Shown here piece by piece: positions 44,177 to 53,682 of a DNA stretch of 64,000 bases. The notes under the pieces are model-generated. The model ran no database searches and was not told the origin of the DNA. It worked only from the letters and a program-made list of their open reading frames with translations. A program made the position numbers and the translations under genes. This DNA comes from Ruminococcus sp. Marseille-P6503 (GTDB taxonomy: Bacteria; Bacillota; Clostridia; Oscillospirales; Ruminococcaceae). Location of the stretch: assembly GCF_900604945.1 (NCBI RefSeq), contig NZ_UWPB01000001.1, forward strand, positions 682,001-746,000, read 5' to 3'. Position 1 is the first letter of the stretch, and each line of letters begins with the position of its first letter.

Positions 44177-44205
44177 ACAGGGGCTTTCAAGCCCCTGTTT
44201 TTATA
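44177..44205 (+). terminator. terminator of the acyl-CoA synthetase gene
   Basis: A perfect 10-base stem, ACAGGGGCTT at 44177–44186 with AAGCCCCTGT at 44189–44198, then TTTTATAC. Confidence 0.85.
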
Positions 44206-44246
44206 CGCAGCGGCTTTGATTTATAACGAAAGGAAGGTGAAAGTCC

Positions 44247-44309
44247 GTGAAAAAAGGATTTTGTCAGCCGGCAGGCTTTAAACGCGGGCGTTCAGATGAT
44301 TTTATATGA
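44247..44309 (+). CDS. 20-codon ORF overlapping the next gene, possible leader peptide
   Basis: GTG 44247 has a strong ribosome binding site (AAAGGAAGG, about 8 bases upstream) and opens a 20-residue basic peptide, MKKGFCQPAGFKRGRSDDFI. It ends at TGA 44307–44309, overlapping the start of the gene at 44296, which has no good site of its own. It may couple translation. Confidence 0.3.
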   Translation: MKKGFCQPAGFKRGRSDDFI

Positions 44310-44916
44310 ATACCCTCCTAAGCTTAGACGGCAGGAAAGACAGCTTAAAGCCGTGCACGATATTGAAGAGCATAAAAAAATGCAGCGGACATTGTATAAG
44401 AATCTTATTCTCGGCGCCGTTATCATTTTTCTGGGGATAATGATTCCACTTGCGGTAATTAAGATAATCGTTCTGCTTCTTGGCTTTCTCAATATTGCCA
44501 CTGCGTTTCTGCTGTACAGATATTCTGCCATGTCCCGGGATACAAAATGCTATACCCGAATATACAGCGACAGAATAGAGCATTGTCAGGGAAGTATGCT
44601 TACGGACAGGAAAACCGTTATGACGGTGTATTATGACGATATAGTAAAATCCTTTCAGAATCCGTCAGGAAAGCTGATAATATGCCTGAAGAATAATTAC
44701 AGGTCGGAAATAACCTGTGACAGACCAAGTAGAGGATTTAAGAAGAATATGTCGGAAAATAAAATTACTATGGATTTTCAGGATATAAAAGCCAAGCTGT
44801 ATCTTATTCAGAATCTGTCTGAGGAAATAAAATATCCTAAAAAGCAGTACAGGACAATAGATGATGAGGAGAGCGAGGACGATAAATGGGATCTGCTGCA
44901 CAAGCATGGCTTATAA
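44296..44916 (+). CDS. hypothetical membrane protein (YcxB-like plan)
   Basis: The 206-residue product has two close hydrophobic helices (about 36–76, NLILGAVIIFLGIMIPLAVI and a second one) and a cytosolic C-terminal region of about 125 residues with YYDDIVKSFQNPSGKLIICL. The two-helix plus beta-rich tail plan recalls YcxB-like or bacterial PH-domain membrane proteins, but I make no firm assignment. Its start lacks a clear ribosome binding site and lies inside the small upstream ORF at 44247. Confidence 0.65.
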   Translation: MILYEYPPKLRRQERQLKAVHDIEEHKKMQRTLYKNLILGAVIIFLGIMIPLAVIKIIVLLLGFLNIATAFLLYRYSAMSRDTKCYTRIYSDRIEHCQGSMLTDRKTVMTVYYDDIVKSFQNPSGKLIICLKNNYRSEITCDRPSRGFKKNMSENKITMDFQDIKAKLYLIQNLSEEIKYPKKQYRTIDDEESEDDKWDLLHKHGL

Positions 44917-44940
44917 ATGTAAATTTTCTGTTAATCGGTA

Positions 44941-44969
44941 TTGCATTGCAAAATCAAGTGTGATATAAT
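44941..44969 (+). promoter_or_regulatory. sigma-A promoter of pheST
   Basis: TTGCAT at 44941–44946 and a perfect TATAAT at 44964–44969, spacer 17 bases, just upstream of the T-box leader. Confidence 0.8.
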
Positions 44970-44984
44970 TTTATTAAACATTAT

Positions 44985-45230
44985 GACCAAGAGAGTAGGC
45001 ATATTTATTAGATTTTCAGAGAGAAGTCGCAGCGTTTGCGTCTGAAAGCGGCTTTAAATCGGAATATTCCGAAGTTCACTTGCGAGTGGTTCCGCCGAAG
45101 TTTTTTATTGTAAGCGGAAACGTAGAATTCTGCGTTAAAGATGCGGGAGTGTTGGCTCTTTTTGACTAATAGGTGGTATAGCAAGCGCGGTCTTGTCCTG
45201 ATTAGCTCGGGATAAGGCTTTTTTTATTAA
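44985..45230 (+). ncRNA. T-box leader of pheST (tRNA-Phe sensing)
   Basis: The 260-base leader before pheS has the T-box layout. There is an AGAGAGTAGG stem I start (about 44991), an internal structured domain, then GGTGGTA at 45172–45178 in the T-box position, whose TGGT pairs with the ACCA end of tRNA-Phe. It ends in a terminator (TCTTGTCC at 45191–45198 with GGGATAAGG at 45209–45217) and seven T. Uncharged tRNA-Phe should favour antitermination and raise pheST expression. The T-box element is more diverged than the textbook consensus. Confidence 0.75.
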
Positions 45231-45249
45231 TTATCGGGAGGAATTTTCA

Positions 45250-46269
45250 ATGAGAGAACAATTGAAAAGCATTGAGGCTCGGGCTGAGGAAGAGCTTTCA
45301 AAGGTTTCAGACTCCAGACAGCTTGAAGAGCTGAGGGTCAGATACCTCGGAAAAAAGGGTGAAATAACGGCGATTTTAAAGCAAATGGGTAAGCTTTCCT
45401 CTGAGGAGCGACCGATTATCGGACAACTGGCAAACTCAGTAAGAGCCGATATAGAAAAGGCTGTCGCTGAAAAGCAGTCGCAGCTTAAGGCTGCGATGGC
45501 AGAACAAAGGCTCAAAGCTGAAACTATAGACGTTACCCTGCCGGGAAAGGCGCCCAGACTGGGTAGACCTCACCCGCTCAATGCGGTTCTGGCTGAGGTT
45601 GAGGACGTTTTCCTCGGTATGGGTTTTGATATTGTGGAAGGACCGGAGGTAGAAACCGACTATTATTGCTTTGAAGCTCTGAATATGCCTAAGCATCACC
45701 CTGCCAGAGATACTCAGGATACATTTTACATTAATGAAAACGTGCTTCTTAGAACACAGACCTCCAGCGTTCAGATAAGAACCATGGAGAAAACAAAGCC
45801 GCCGATTAGGATCATTTCCCCGGGAAGGGTTTATCGTTCTGACGCGGTTGACGCCACACATTCTCCGCTTTTCCATCAGATCGAGGGTCTGGTGATAGAC
45901 AAGGGCGTTACAATGGCAGATCTTAAAGGAACTTTGGAGCTGCTCATGAAGCGCCTGTACGGCGAGGAGGCAAAAATAAGACTTCGTCCGCATCATTTCC
46001 CGTATACCGAGCCGTCGGCAGAGGTGGATCTTATGTGCTTTAACTGCCACGGAGAGGGCTGCTCCATGTGCAAGCAGGAGGGCTGGGTAGAGCTTTTAGG
46101 CTCAGGAATGGTTCATCCCAAGGTTCTTGCGGGCTGCGGGATAGACCCTGAGGTTTACAGCGGCTTTGCTTTCGGCATAGGTCTTGAAAGACTTACAATG
46201 GGAAGATACAGCATTAACGATATGCGTTTGCTGTATGAAAACGATATGCGTTTTCTTGAGCAGTTCTGA
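45250..46269 (+). CDS. pheS: phenylalanine–tRNA ligase alpha subunit
   Basis: PheS forms the catalytic core of the PheS2T2 class II synthetase. The 339-residue product has an N-terminal coiled coil ([19 protein letters not shown]), motif 2 near [15 protein letters not shown](L)FHQIEG, the substrate region [15 protein letters not shown], and motif 3 [14 protein letters not shown] at the C terminus. The start follows GGGAGGAATT. Next gene is pheT after 19 bases. Confidence 0.97.
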   Translation: MREQLKSIEARAEEELSKVSDSRQLEELRVRYLGKKGEITAILKQMGKLSSEERPIIGQLANSVRADIEKAVAEKQSQLKAAMAEQRLKAETIDVTLPGKAPRLGRPHPLNAVLAEVEDVFLGMGFDIVEGPEVETDYYCFEALNMPKHHPARDTQDTFYINENVLLRTQTSSVQIRTMEKTKPPIRIISPGRVYRSDAVDATHSPLFHQIEGLVIDKGVTMADLKGTLELLMKRLYGEEAKIRLRPHHFPYTEPSAEVDLMCFNCHGEGCSMCKQEGWVELLGSGMVHPKVLAGCGIDPEVYSGFAFGIGLERLTMGRYSINDMRLLYENDMRFLEQF

Positions 46270-46288
46270 TTAAGAGGAGGTTTTATTA

Positions 46289-48700
46289 ATGGATTTGTCA
46301 ATGAGATGGCTTGCGGACTATGTTGACTGCGGCTGTGATATAAAGGAATTTGTTGCCGGCATGACTATGTCAGGCTCCAAGGTCGAGTGCTATGAAGAGG
46401 AGGGCTGCTACCTTTCCAATGTTGTGGTGGGACAGGTTATCGAAATAGAACGTCATCCAGATTCCGACCATATGTATACCTGTCAGGTGGATATAGGCGA
46501 AGACAAGCCGGTTCAGATCGTAACGGGCGCTCAGAATGTAAACAAGGGCGATTATGTTCCCGTTGCAAAGCATAAGTCGACAGTGCTTCATGAAGGCAAG
46601 CCTGTAAAGATCACCAAGGGCAAGCTGAGGGGCGTGGCTTCAAACGGAATGCTGTGTTCTTTGGGAGAGCTTGGTCTTACAGTTCATGATTTTCCTTACG
46701 CTATTGAGGACGGAATATTTATTCTTGGCGATGACTGCGATAAAACTGTGGGAATGGATATCAGGGAAGCGATAGGCTTTAACGATACAAAGGTTGAATT
46801 TGAAATCACCTCCAACCGCCCAGACTGTATGTCTGTTATCGGACTTGCCAGAGAAGCTCACGCAACGTTCAATGTGCCGTTTAATGTTAAGGAGCCGGTT
46901 TTTAAAGGCGTTGACGGAAGCGTCGGGGACTACCTTAAAGTCAAAATACACAATACCGATCTGTGCAAAAGATATATAGGCGCGATCGTAAGGAATGTAA
47001 AGATCGAGCCTTCGCCGCGCTGGATGAGAGAAAGGCTGCGCGCCTGCGGAGTCCGTCCGATAAATAATTTTGTCGATATAACCAACTATGTAATGCTTGA
47101 ATACGGCAGACCCATGCACGCGTTCGATCTAAGATATGTCGAGGGCGGGAAAATAAACGTAAGAAACGCAAGGGCAGGAGAGAAGATCACTACTCTCGAC
47201 GGCATTGAAAGAGAGCTGTCCGAAGAAATGCTTGTAATCGCGGACGCCGTAAAGCCTGTGGCGGTAGCCGGCGTTATGGGAGGCGAGTACAGCGGAATAA
47301 TGGACGATACCAATACCGTAGTGTTTGAATCCGCCTGCTTTGACGGGGCGTCGGTTAGAACTACAGCCAAAAAGCTCGGAATGAGAACGGACGCTTCGTC
47401 AAGATATGAAAAAGGTCTTGATCCTCACGAGTGTTATGAGGCGCTGATGAGAGCCTGTCAGCTCGTTGAGGAGCTTGGAGCGGGAGAGGTTATAAGAACT
47501 GTGATCGACGAGAATTATCAGGACGAAACTCCCAGATCTGTGGAATTTGACGCTGACTGGATAAACAGCTTTCTGGGCTCGGATATTCCTGAGGAGGATA
47601 TGAAAGAATATCTTTCGCGTCTGGGCTTCAGGCTTGAAAACGGCAGAGTTATTTCTCCGTGGTACAGGATAGATATAGAGTGCAAAGCGGATATTGCCGA
47701 GGAGGTAGTGCGTATATACGGCTACAACAATACTCCGAGCACTATCATAAGAGGAGTAGCTCAGGCTATGAGAACGCCCAAGCAGAATTTTGAGCGCAAT
47801 ATAAAAAACGCTGTGCTTGCTATGGGGCTTAACGAAGTTACGACATTTTCTTTTATTTCGCCCAAGTATTTTGATAAAATTAAGCTTCCTGCCGATTCTA
47901 AGCTGAGAAATGCGGTTACGATCACAAATCCGCTAGGCGAGGACACCAGCGTAATGAGAACTACTATAATTCCGTCCGTATGCGAGGTTCTTGCCAGAAA
48001 TTACAGCTACAGAAATCCGGAATGCCATATCTTTGAGATAGGAAACGAGTATATTCCTGTCGAGGGAGGGGTTCTTCCTGAGGAGCCGTTCAGACTTGGA
48101 ATAGGCGTATATGATACAGCAGACGATTTCGATTTTTATAGTCTTAAGGGTATTGTAGAAAAAATCATGGAAAAGGCAGGCGTTAAGGAATTCGAGTTTG
48201 AAAGAGCGTCTGAGGACTCTGTATTTGACGAATATTACGCTTTCCACCCGGGAAGAGCCGCGGTTGTAAAGGTCGGCGGAGAGGAAATCGCTGTTTTCGG
48301 AGAGCTTCATCCGGACGTTCTGGAAAACTACGGAATAGCTGCAAGGGCTTACGCGGGAAAGATCAATATGAACGAGCTTATGGAGAGATCGTCCTCCGAA
48401 AAGCTGTACAGACCGCTGCCTAAGTTCCCTGCAACTACACGGGATATATCAGTGGTATGCGAAGCGCAGCTCCCTGTGGCTGAAATTGAAAAAGCCATAA
48501 GGGGAGCCGCCGGACAGATACTTGAAAAGGTATCTTTGTTCGACGTTTATACCGGCGAGCAGATAGAGAGCGGCAAAAAGTCTGTTTCATATTCGCTTTC
48601 AATGCGTTCGCACGAGGGCACTCTTAACGATGAGCAGGCTGACAAAACAATGGATAAAATCGTTAAGGCGTTAGAGAAAATAGGCGTCTACAGAAGATAA
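46289..48700 (+). CDS. pheT: phenylalanine–tRNA ligase beta subunit
   Basis: The 803-residue product has the usual PheT domain series: N-terminal tRNA-binding OB fold (VVVGQVIEIERHPDSDHMY near residue 48), B3/B4 editing domain (RPMHAFDLRYVEG), B5, a degenerate class II core, and a C-terminal ferredoxin-like anticodon-binding domain (PLPKFPATTRDISVV). Length is typical. The ATG follows AGAGGAGG. It shares the T-box-controlled transcript with pheS, and a strong terminator follows. Confidence 0.97.
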   Translation: MDLSMRWLADYVDCGCDIKEFVAGMTMSGSKVECYEEEGCYLSNVVVGQVIEIERHPDSDHMYTCQVDIGEDKPVQIVTGAQNVNKGDYVPVAKHKSTVLHEGKPVKITKGKLRGVASNGMLCSLGELGLTVHDFPYAIEDGIFILGDDCDKTVGMDIREAIGFNDTKVEFEITSNRPDCMSVIGLAREAHATFNVPFNVKEPVFKGVDGSVGDYLKVKIHNTDLCKRYIGAIVRNVKIEPSPRWMRERLRACGVRPINNFVDITNYVMLEYGRPMHAFDLRYVEGGKINVRNARAGEKITTLDGIERELSEEMLVIADAVKPVAVAGVMGGEYSGIMDDTNTVVFESACFDGASVRTTAKKLGMRTDASSRYEKGLDPHECYEALMRACQLVEELGAGEVIRTVIDENYQDETPRSVEFDADWINSFLGSDIPEEDMKEYLSRLGFRLENGRVISPWYRIDIECKADIAEEVVRIYGYNNTPSTIIRGVAQAMRTPKQNFERNIKNAVLAMGLNEVTTFSFISPKYFDKIKLPADSKLRNAVTITNPLGEDTSVMRTTIIPSVCEVLARNYSYRNPECHIFEIGNEYIPVEGGVLPEEPFRLGIGVYDTADDFDFYSLKGIVEKIMEKAGVKEFEFERASEDSVFDEYYAFHPGRAAVVKVGGEEIAVFGELHPDVLENYGIAARAYAGKINMNELMERSSSEKLYRPLPKFPATTRDISVVCEAQLPVAEIEKAIRGAAGQILEKVSLFDVYTGEQIESGKKSVSYSLSMRSHEGTLNDEQADKTMDKIVKALEKIGVYRR

Positions 48701-48713
48701 ACGCAGAAGTATG

Positions 48714-48752
48714 ACTATGCCGCGGGAATAAAATTTTCCGCGGCATAAAATA
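48714..48752 (+). terminator. terminator of pheST
   Basis: TATGCCGCGG at 48716–48725 pairs perfectly with CCGCGGCATA at 48738–48747, followed by AAATATTATT. A weak U-run for a strong stem. Confidence 0.6.
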
Positions 48753-48797
48753 TTATTCAACAAGTTTATGCAAATTGAATAAATTTGAAAAAAGCCC

Positions 48798-48826
48798 TTG
48801 TTATTTTTCAAGTAATAGGTTATAAT
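48798..48826 (+). promoter_or_regulatory. sigma-A promoter of ireB
   Basis: TTGTTA at 48798–48803 and a perfect TATAAT at 48821–48826, spacer 17 bases. Confidence 0.75.
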
Positions 48827-48876
48827 AATATATGTAGAATGTTAGGTGTACAGATTTTCGTGAAGGAGTTGAGCTT

Positions 48877-49122
48877 ATGCACGAACAAACTATGGAATTT
48901 TCAGTTGTAAAGGATAAAGAAACAGAGCTGAAAAGAACGCTGACGATTATTTATGACGCGCTGAAGGAAAAAGGCTATAATCCCATCAATCAGATCGTGG
49001 GATATATTCTTTCCGAGGATCCGACATACATAACCACATATAACAATGCAAGAAGCTTGATCCGTCACATTGACAGGGATGAGCTTTTGCAGGCACTGGT
49101 CAAATCATATTTGCAGGCGTAG
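48877..49122 (+). CDS. ireB: IreB family regulatory phosphoprotein
   Basis: The 81-residue product starting [11 protein letters not shown] matches IreB (UPF0297, YrzL), a substrate of the PASTA kinase IreK that affects cephalosporin resistance in Enterococcus. The family blocks [20 protein letters not shown] and [18 protein letters not shown] are intact. A threonine near the N terminus is available for phosphorylation. In many Firmicutes ireB precedes ruvX (yqgF); here it stands alone with its own promoter and terminator. Confidence 0.95.
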   Translation: MHEQTMEFSVVKDKETELKRTLTIIYDALKEKGYNPINQIVGYILSEDPTYITTYNNARSLIRHIDRDELLQALVKSYLQA

Positions 49123-49128
49123 TTTAGA

Positions 49129-49160
49129 AGCGGAATGGAGAAATTCATTCCGTTTTTTAT
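49129..49160 (+). terminator. terminator of ireB
   Basis: CGGAATG at 49131–49137 pairs with CATTCCG at 49146–49152, followed by six T. Confidence 0.85.
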
Positions 49161-49180
49161 ATAAATAAAACAAAAAACTA

Positions 49181-49209
49181 TTGCCAATTATGAATTTTTG
49201 AGTTATAAT
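49181..49209 (+). promoter_or_regulatory. sigma-A promoter of glyA
   Basis: TTGCCA at 49181–49186 and a perfect TATAAT at 49204–49209, spacer 17 bases. Confidence 0.8.
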
Positions 49210-49284
49210 TAAATATGTAGCTTTCCGCATAGCGTCGTTGAAATCACTGCGGAAATCAGAATATAAAATGTTGGGAGAATGATT

Positions 49285-50532
49285 ATGAAAATAATGGACA
49301 CAATCGGTTTTGTCGAAGGCTTTGACAAGGAAATCGGAGAGGCTATGAACTCAGAGCTGGCCCGTCAGAGAAGAAATCTTGAGCTTATCGCAAGCGAAAA
49401 TATCGTTTCGCCTGCCGTAATGGCGGCTATGGGCTCCGCGCTTACCAATAAGTATGCCGAAGGCTACCCGGGAAAGAGATATTACGGCGGCTGTGAATGC
49501 GTTGACGTTGTTGAGAATATTGCTATTGAAAGAGCCTGCAAGCTTTTCGGCTGCAAATTTGCCAACGTTCAGCCCCATTCCGGAGCGCAGGCGAATCTGG
49601 CGGTATATTTTGCTCTTTGTGAAACCGGCGATACGATACTTGGCATGAGCCTTGCTCACGGTGGTCATCTTACTCACGGCTCGCCTGTAAATATGTCGGG
49701 AAAGAACTATAATTTCGTGTCATACGGTCTGGACGAAAACGGTTTTCTTGACTATGAAGAGCTGGAAAGGCTGGCGCAGGAGCATAAGCCGAAGCTCATA
49801 GTTGCCGGAGCTTCCGCTTATCCGAGAGTAATTGATTTTGAAAGGATTTCTGAAATCGCCAAGAGCACAGGAGCGCTGTTTATGGTAGATATGGCGCATA
49901 TAGCAGGTCTTGTTGCCGGCGGACAGCATCCTTCTCCTATACCTTACGCGGATGTTGTTACTACCACGACTCACAAAACTCTCAGAGGCCCGAGAGGCGG
50001 TATGATCCTCACAAATAACGAGGAGCTTGCCAAGAAATTCAACAAAGCCATATTCCCCGGGACTCAGGGAGGACCTCTTATGCACGTTATCGCCGCAAAG
50101 GCAGTGTGCTTCGGAGAGGCTTTAAAGCCTGAATTCAAAGCCTATGCGGAGCAGGTAGTAAAAAATGCTCAGGCGCTTGCCAAGGGACTTGTAAGCAGAG
50201 GCTTCAATCTTGTTTCCGGCGGCTCCGACAATCATCTTATGCTTGTTGACCTTCAGCCGTTTAATATAACAGGCAAGGAGCTTGAAAAGAAGCTAGACGA
50301 GGTTTATATCACTGTAAACAAGAATGCTATTCCTAACGATCCACAGAGTCCGTTTGTAACCAGCGGCGTAAGAATCGGTACTCCTGCGGTTACGACAAGG
50401 GGACTTAAGGAAGAGGATATGGATAAAATCGCCGAGTGCATTTATCTCACTGCGACTGATTTTGACAATAAGGCTGACGAAATAAGAGAAACTGTAAAAT
50501 CAATTTGCAGTAAATATCCGCTATATGAGTAA
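49285..50532 (+). CDS. glyA: serine hydroxymethyltransferase
   Basis: GlyA converts serine and tetrahydrofolate to glycine and methylene-THF. The 415-residue product has [30 protein letters not shown], the PLP-lysine motif [14 protein letters not shown] (about K227–K230) and [15 protein letters not shown] take ATG 49285, eight bases after GGGAG; ATG 49279 two codons upstream is also in frame. It feeds methylene-THF to FolD (folD is at 13.5 kb). The gene is flanked by its own promoter and terminator. Confidence 0.97.
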   Translation: MKIMDTIGFVEGFDKEIGEAMNSELARQRRNLELIASENIVSPAVMAAMGSALTNKYAEGYPGKRYYGGCECVDVVENIAIERACKLFGCKFANVQPHSGAQANLAVYFALCETGDTILGMSLAHGGHLTHGSPVNMSGKNYNFVSYGLDENGFLDYEELERLAQEHKPKLIVAGASAYPRVIDFERISEIAKSTGALFMVDMAHIAGLVAGGQHPSPIPYADVVTTTTHKTLRGPRGGMILTNNEELAKKFNKAIFPGTQGGPLMHVIAAKAVCFGEALKPEFKAYAEQVVKNAQALAKGLVSRGFNLVSGGSDNHLMLVDLQPFNITGKELEKKLDEVYITVNKNAIPNDPQSPFVTSGVRIGTPAVTTRGLKEEDMDKIAECIYLTATDFDNKADEIRETVKSICSKYPLYE

Positions 50533-50567
50533 TTTATAATACTGAACGTTTGTAACGTACATTTCCG

Positions 50568-50607
50568 CAAAAAAATCGGCTTGCTGTATTGCAGGCCGAT
50601 TTTTTAA
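50568..50607 (+). terminator. terminator of glyA
   Basis: AAAAAATCGGC at 50570–50580 pairs with GCCGATTTTTT at 50595–50605. The A/T arms make it usable on either strand, so it may also end the convergent dapB transcript. Confidence 0.85.
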
Positions 50608-50676
50608 TAAGATATAAATTACAGTCAGATATTAATGCTTTCAGCTTATAGCCGAAGCGACTGAAATCGAAAGGCG

Positions 50677-51435
50677 TTAAACCTCTTTGAGCAGGTCGCT
50701 CATTGCGTAAAGTCCGGCTGCTTTACCTTTCAGAAATACAGCCGCGTTCACAGAGCCGACCGCAAACACGGATTTTGAATGAGCTTCATGCTTGAGGGTA
50801 ACGACTTCATCGCGTCCGGCAAAGATAATTTCATGCTCGCCCACTATCGTTCCGCCTCTTATAGCGTGCATACCTATCTCATTCTTGGTTCTTTTGGCTC
50901 TTATTGAATGTCTGTCATAGACGTAGTTATATTTGTTGTCAAGCTCGGAGTTGATAGCCTCGCCAAGCATGATGGCGGTACCGCTCGGCGCGTCGATCTT
51001 CTGATTATGATGCTTTTCTACTATCTCAATGTCAAACTGTCCTCCAAGAACTCTGACAGCGCGCTTTGCCAGATCGGCAAGCAGATTTATTCCCAAAGAC
51101 ATATTAAAGGTAAAGAAAACGGGAATACTTTCAGCAGCCTTATGTATTTTTGAGATCTGCTCCTGCGAATATCCTGTTGTCGCTATTACGGCGGCTACTC
51201 CGTTGGTAAGGCAATATTCAAGCAGGTCGTCAAGCAGCGACGGATGTGAAAAATCTATGATAACGTCCGGCTTGCTATCCAGCTTTGATATCCTGTCGTA
51301 AACGGGGAAATCAGCATAGCTTTCGCCGATTTTATCTACTCCGGAAACAACACGGCAGTCGCTGCGGTTGGAAATTATATCGTAAATTACCCTGCCCATT
51401 TTTCCGCAGGCGCCGCATATAGTTATATCGGTCAT
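50677..51435 (-). CDS. dapB: 4-hydroxy-tetrahydrodipicolinate reductase
   Basis: DapB reduces the DapA product to tetrahydrodipicolinate in lysine/diaminopimelate synthesis. The 252-residue product starts MTDITICGACGKMGRVIYD with the nucleotide-binding loop, then VIIDFSHPS, ATTGYSQEQ, EKHHNQKIDAPSGTAIML (catalytic His and Lys) and the C-terminal LYAMSDLL. It is the last gene of the asd–dapA–dapB operon. A hairpin sits between dapA and dapB. Confidence 0.96.
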   Translation of the reverse strand: MTDITICGACGKMGRVIYDIISNRSDCRVVSGVDKIGESYADFPVYDRISKLDSKPDVIIDFSHPSLLDDLLEYCLTNGVAAVIATTGYSQEQISKIHKAAESIPVFFTFNMSLGINLLADLAKRAVRVLGGQFDIEIVEKHHNQKIDAPSGTAIMLGEAINSELDNKYNYVYDRHSIRAKRTKNEIGMHAIRGGTIVGEHEIIFAGRDEVVTLKHEAHSKSVFAVGSVNAAVFLKGKAAGLYAMSDLLKEV

Positions 51436-51456
51436 TTCTAACGTTCCTTTCTAAAG

Positions 51457-51488
51457 CTACAGGGCGAATTTGCTGTTCGCCCTGTATT
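51457..51488 (-). promoter_or_regulatory. intercistronic hairpin between dapA and dapB
   Basis: TACAGGGCGAA at 51459–51469 pairs perfectly with TTCGCCCTGTA at 51476–51486. No U-run follows on the minus strand, so it is more likely an mRNA-stability or attenuation structure than a terminator. Confidence 0.4.
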
Positions 51489-51493
51489 GACTG

Positions 51494-52384
51494 TTACTTA
51501 ATTAGTCCTACAGCCCTCATAGAATCGGAAAGCTGTTTTTTCTTGGCTTCGCTCATCTCGACGAGCGGAAGCCTGCAAGGTCCGGCGTTAAAGCCCATAA
51601 GATTAAGCGCTTCCTTGACGGGAATAGGATTTACATCGCAGAACAGAGTCTTGGTAAAGTCGTGAATTCTGAATGCAATATCTCTTGCTTCACTGTAGCT
51701 GTTTTCAAGACATAATCTGCATATCTCGTGGGTTTCAAAGGGCATACAGTTTGACAGGACGGAAATAACGCCCTTTCCGCCGAGAGCCATTATAGGTATT
51801 ATCTGATCGTCGTTGCCGGAATAAATATCAAGAGAATCTCCGCACAGCGCGGCGATAGACGCAATCTGACCTATGTTTCCGCTGGCTTCCTTAACGGCGA
51901 CGATATTATCAAGCTCAGCAAGCTTGGCGCAGGTTTCGGGAGCAATATTAACTCCTGTTCTTGACGGCACGTTATACATGATTATAGGAAGAGAAACCGC
52001 GTTTGCGATCTCTGTATAATGACGTACAAGTCCCGCCTGAGAAGTTTTGTTATAGTAAGGCGTAACTACCAACAAAGCGTCAGCGCCCAGATCTTCCGCC
52101 GTTTTGGAAAGATTGACCGCGTATTCCGTATGGTTGGAGCCTGTTCCCGCCACGACGGGAACTCTTTTTGCCGTCTTTTCAACGGCGTATTTAATGCACT
52201 CGATATGTTCTTCGTCGGTCATCGTCGCGCTTTCGCCGGTCGTTCCGCATATAATGATCGCGTCTGTGCCGTTGTCTATATTAAAATCTATAAGACGTCC
52301 CAGCTCGTCAAAGTTGATCGAGCCATCGGCGTTCATAGGCGTTACGATGGCAACGCCTGCGCCTGTAAAGATAGTATTCTTCAT
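51494..52384 (-). CDS. dapA: 4-hydroxy-tetrahydrodipicolinate synthase
   Basis: DapA condenses pyruvate with aspartate semialdehyde. The 296-residue product shows GTTGESATMTDEEH, VTPYYNKTSQAGLVRHYTEI with the catalytic tyrosine, YNVPSRTGVNI and the Schiff-base lysine in IVAVKEASGNI (about K162). Length is normal. It begins 40 bases after asd and has an AAAGGAG site. Expression is under the lysine riboswitch upstream of asd. Confidence 0.97.
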   Translation of the reverse strand: MKNTIFTGAGVAIVTPMNADGSINFDELGRLIDFNIDNGTDAIIICGTTGESATMTDEEHIECIKYAVEKTAKRVPVVAGTGSNHTEYAVNLSKTAEDLGADALLVVTPYYNKTSQAGLVRHYTEIANAVSLPIIMYNVPSRTGVNIAPETCAKLAELDNIVAVKEASGNIGQIASIAALCGDSLDIYSGNDDQIIPIMALGGKGVISVLSNCMPFETHEICRLCLENSYSEARDIAFRIHDFTKTLFCDVNPIPVKEALNLMGFNAGPCRLPLVEMSEAKKKQLSDSMRAVGLIK

Positions 52385-52424
52385 AAGCGAACTCCTTTCG
52401 ATAAAGTTCTATGTTTAGTGATTG

Positions 52425-53507
52425 TCAGTCGAAATAACCCTTAGCGGCAAGAAGCTCCGCGAGTAAAACAGCTCCGCCGGCCGCCCCTCTGAGGGTATTG
52501 TGTGAAAGACATACAAATTTATAATCGTACTGTGAATCCTCACGCAATCTGCCTATTGAAACAGCCATGCCGCCCTCAAGATCCCTGTCAAGCTTAGCCT
52601 GCGGTCTGTCGTCCTCCGTAAAGTAGTTAAGGAACTGCTTCGGAGCCGAGGGAAGCTCAAGCTCCTGAGGAACGCCGCTGAAACTTTTCCACGCTTCAAG
52701 AATTTCCTCCTTTGAAGGCTTGTTTTCAAAGGATACGAATACCGCTGCTGTATGACCGTCGGAAACGGGAACTCTCAGGCACTGGGTAGTGATCGAAGGG
52801 GAGTCAGCGTCGACAATTTTATCGCCTTCTATGCGGCCCCAGATCTTAAGCGGCTCCTTTTCGGATTTCTCCTCTTCGCCTCCTATATAAGGGATAACGT
52901 TGTCAATGATCTCAGGGAAGGATTCAAAGGTTTTTCCCGCTCCTGAAATTGCCTGATATGTGCAGGCGAGAGCCTTTGTTACCTTGTATTTATCCATAAG
53001 CGGAGCAAGAGCGGGAACATAGCTCTGAAGCGAGCAGTTGGATTTGACCGCTATAAAGCCTTTCTTTGTACCCAAGCGCTTTCTCTGTGCGCTTATGATC
53101 TCAATGTGCTCAGGATTTACCTCGGGGATAACCATAGGCACGTCGTCTGTATGGCGATGTGCGGAGTTGTTTGAAACTACGGGACATTCAGCCTTTGCGT
53201 ATTTTTCCTCCAAAGCCCTGATCTCATCTTTCTTCATGTCTACCGCGCAGAATACGAAATCTACCATTGAAGCGATTTTTTCTACGTCTTCCTCTGCGTT
53301 CATAACGGTCAGCTCTCCTATTGCCTCAGGCATCGGTTCTGAAAGCTTCCATTTTCCAGCTACTGCGTCCTTAAGCTTTTTTCCCGCCGAACGTGGGGAA
53401 GCGGCTACGCAGACAACGTTGAACCACGGGTGTTTGTCAAGAATGACAGAAAACCGCTGTCCGACCATTCCCGTCGCGCCTATAATACCAACATTGAATT
53501 TTCTCAT
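52425..53507 (-). CDS. asd: aspartate-semialdehyde dehydrogenase
   Basis: Asd reduces aspartyl phosphate to the semialdehyde, the branch point for lysine, DAP, Met and Thr. The 360-residue product starts MRKFNVGIIGATGMVGQRF with the NADP loop. The active-site cysteine is in VKSNCSLQSYVPAL (about C154), and SVPV-type block CLRVPVSDGHTAAVFV carries the catalytic His. It is the yeast/archaeal-like Asd form of about 360 residues. ATG 53507 follows AAAGGAG and replaces the much longer open frame to 53693, which runs into the riboswitch. Confidence 0.95.
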   Translation of the reverse strand: MRKFNVGIIGATGMVGQRFSVILDKHPWFNVVCVAASPRSAGKKLKDAVAGKWKLSEPMPEAIGELTVMNAEEDVEKIASMVDFVFCAVDMKKDEIRALEEKYAKAECPVVSNNSAHRHTDDVPMVIPEVNPEHIEIISAQRKRLGTKKGFIAVKSNCSLQSYVPALAPLMDKYKVTKALACTYQAISGAGKTFESFPEIIDNVIPYIGGEEEKSEKEPLKIWGRIEGDKIVDADSPSITTQCLRVPVSDGHTAAVFVSFENKPSKEEILEAWKSFSGVPQELELPSAPKQFLNYFTEDDRPQAKLDRDLEGGMAVSIGRLREDSQYDYKFVCLSHNTLRGAAGGAVLLAELLAAKGYFD

Positions 53508-53611
53508 TGCAAAATCTCCTTTAAAATTTAATGGCTTTCGTGTGTGCATAATCACTAAAATATTCTTTGGATCGGACGTAATTTTGCACAAAACATAAAA
53601 GTTAAACAAAC

Positions 53612-53638
53612 AATAAAAAAACTGGTTGAAAACCAGCT
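53612..53638 (-). terminator. terminator of the lysine riboswitch
   Basis: On the minus strand CTGGTT–TTC–AACCAG (plus 53622–53636) is followed by seven or more U (plus 53614–53620). It sits between aptamer and asd, the place expected for a transcriptional OFF switch. Confidence 0.8.
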
Positions 53639-53682
53639 CATCATACAATATAATAAGAATGTTGACATATTTTAAGTCATAT

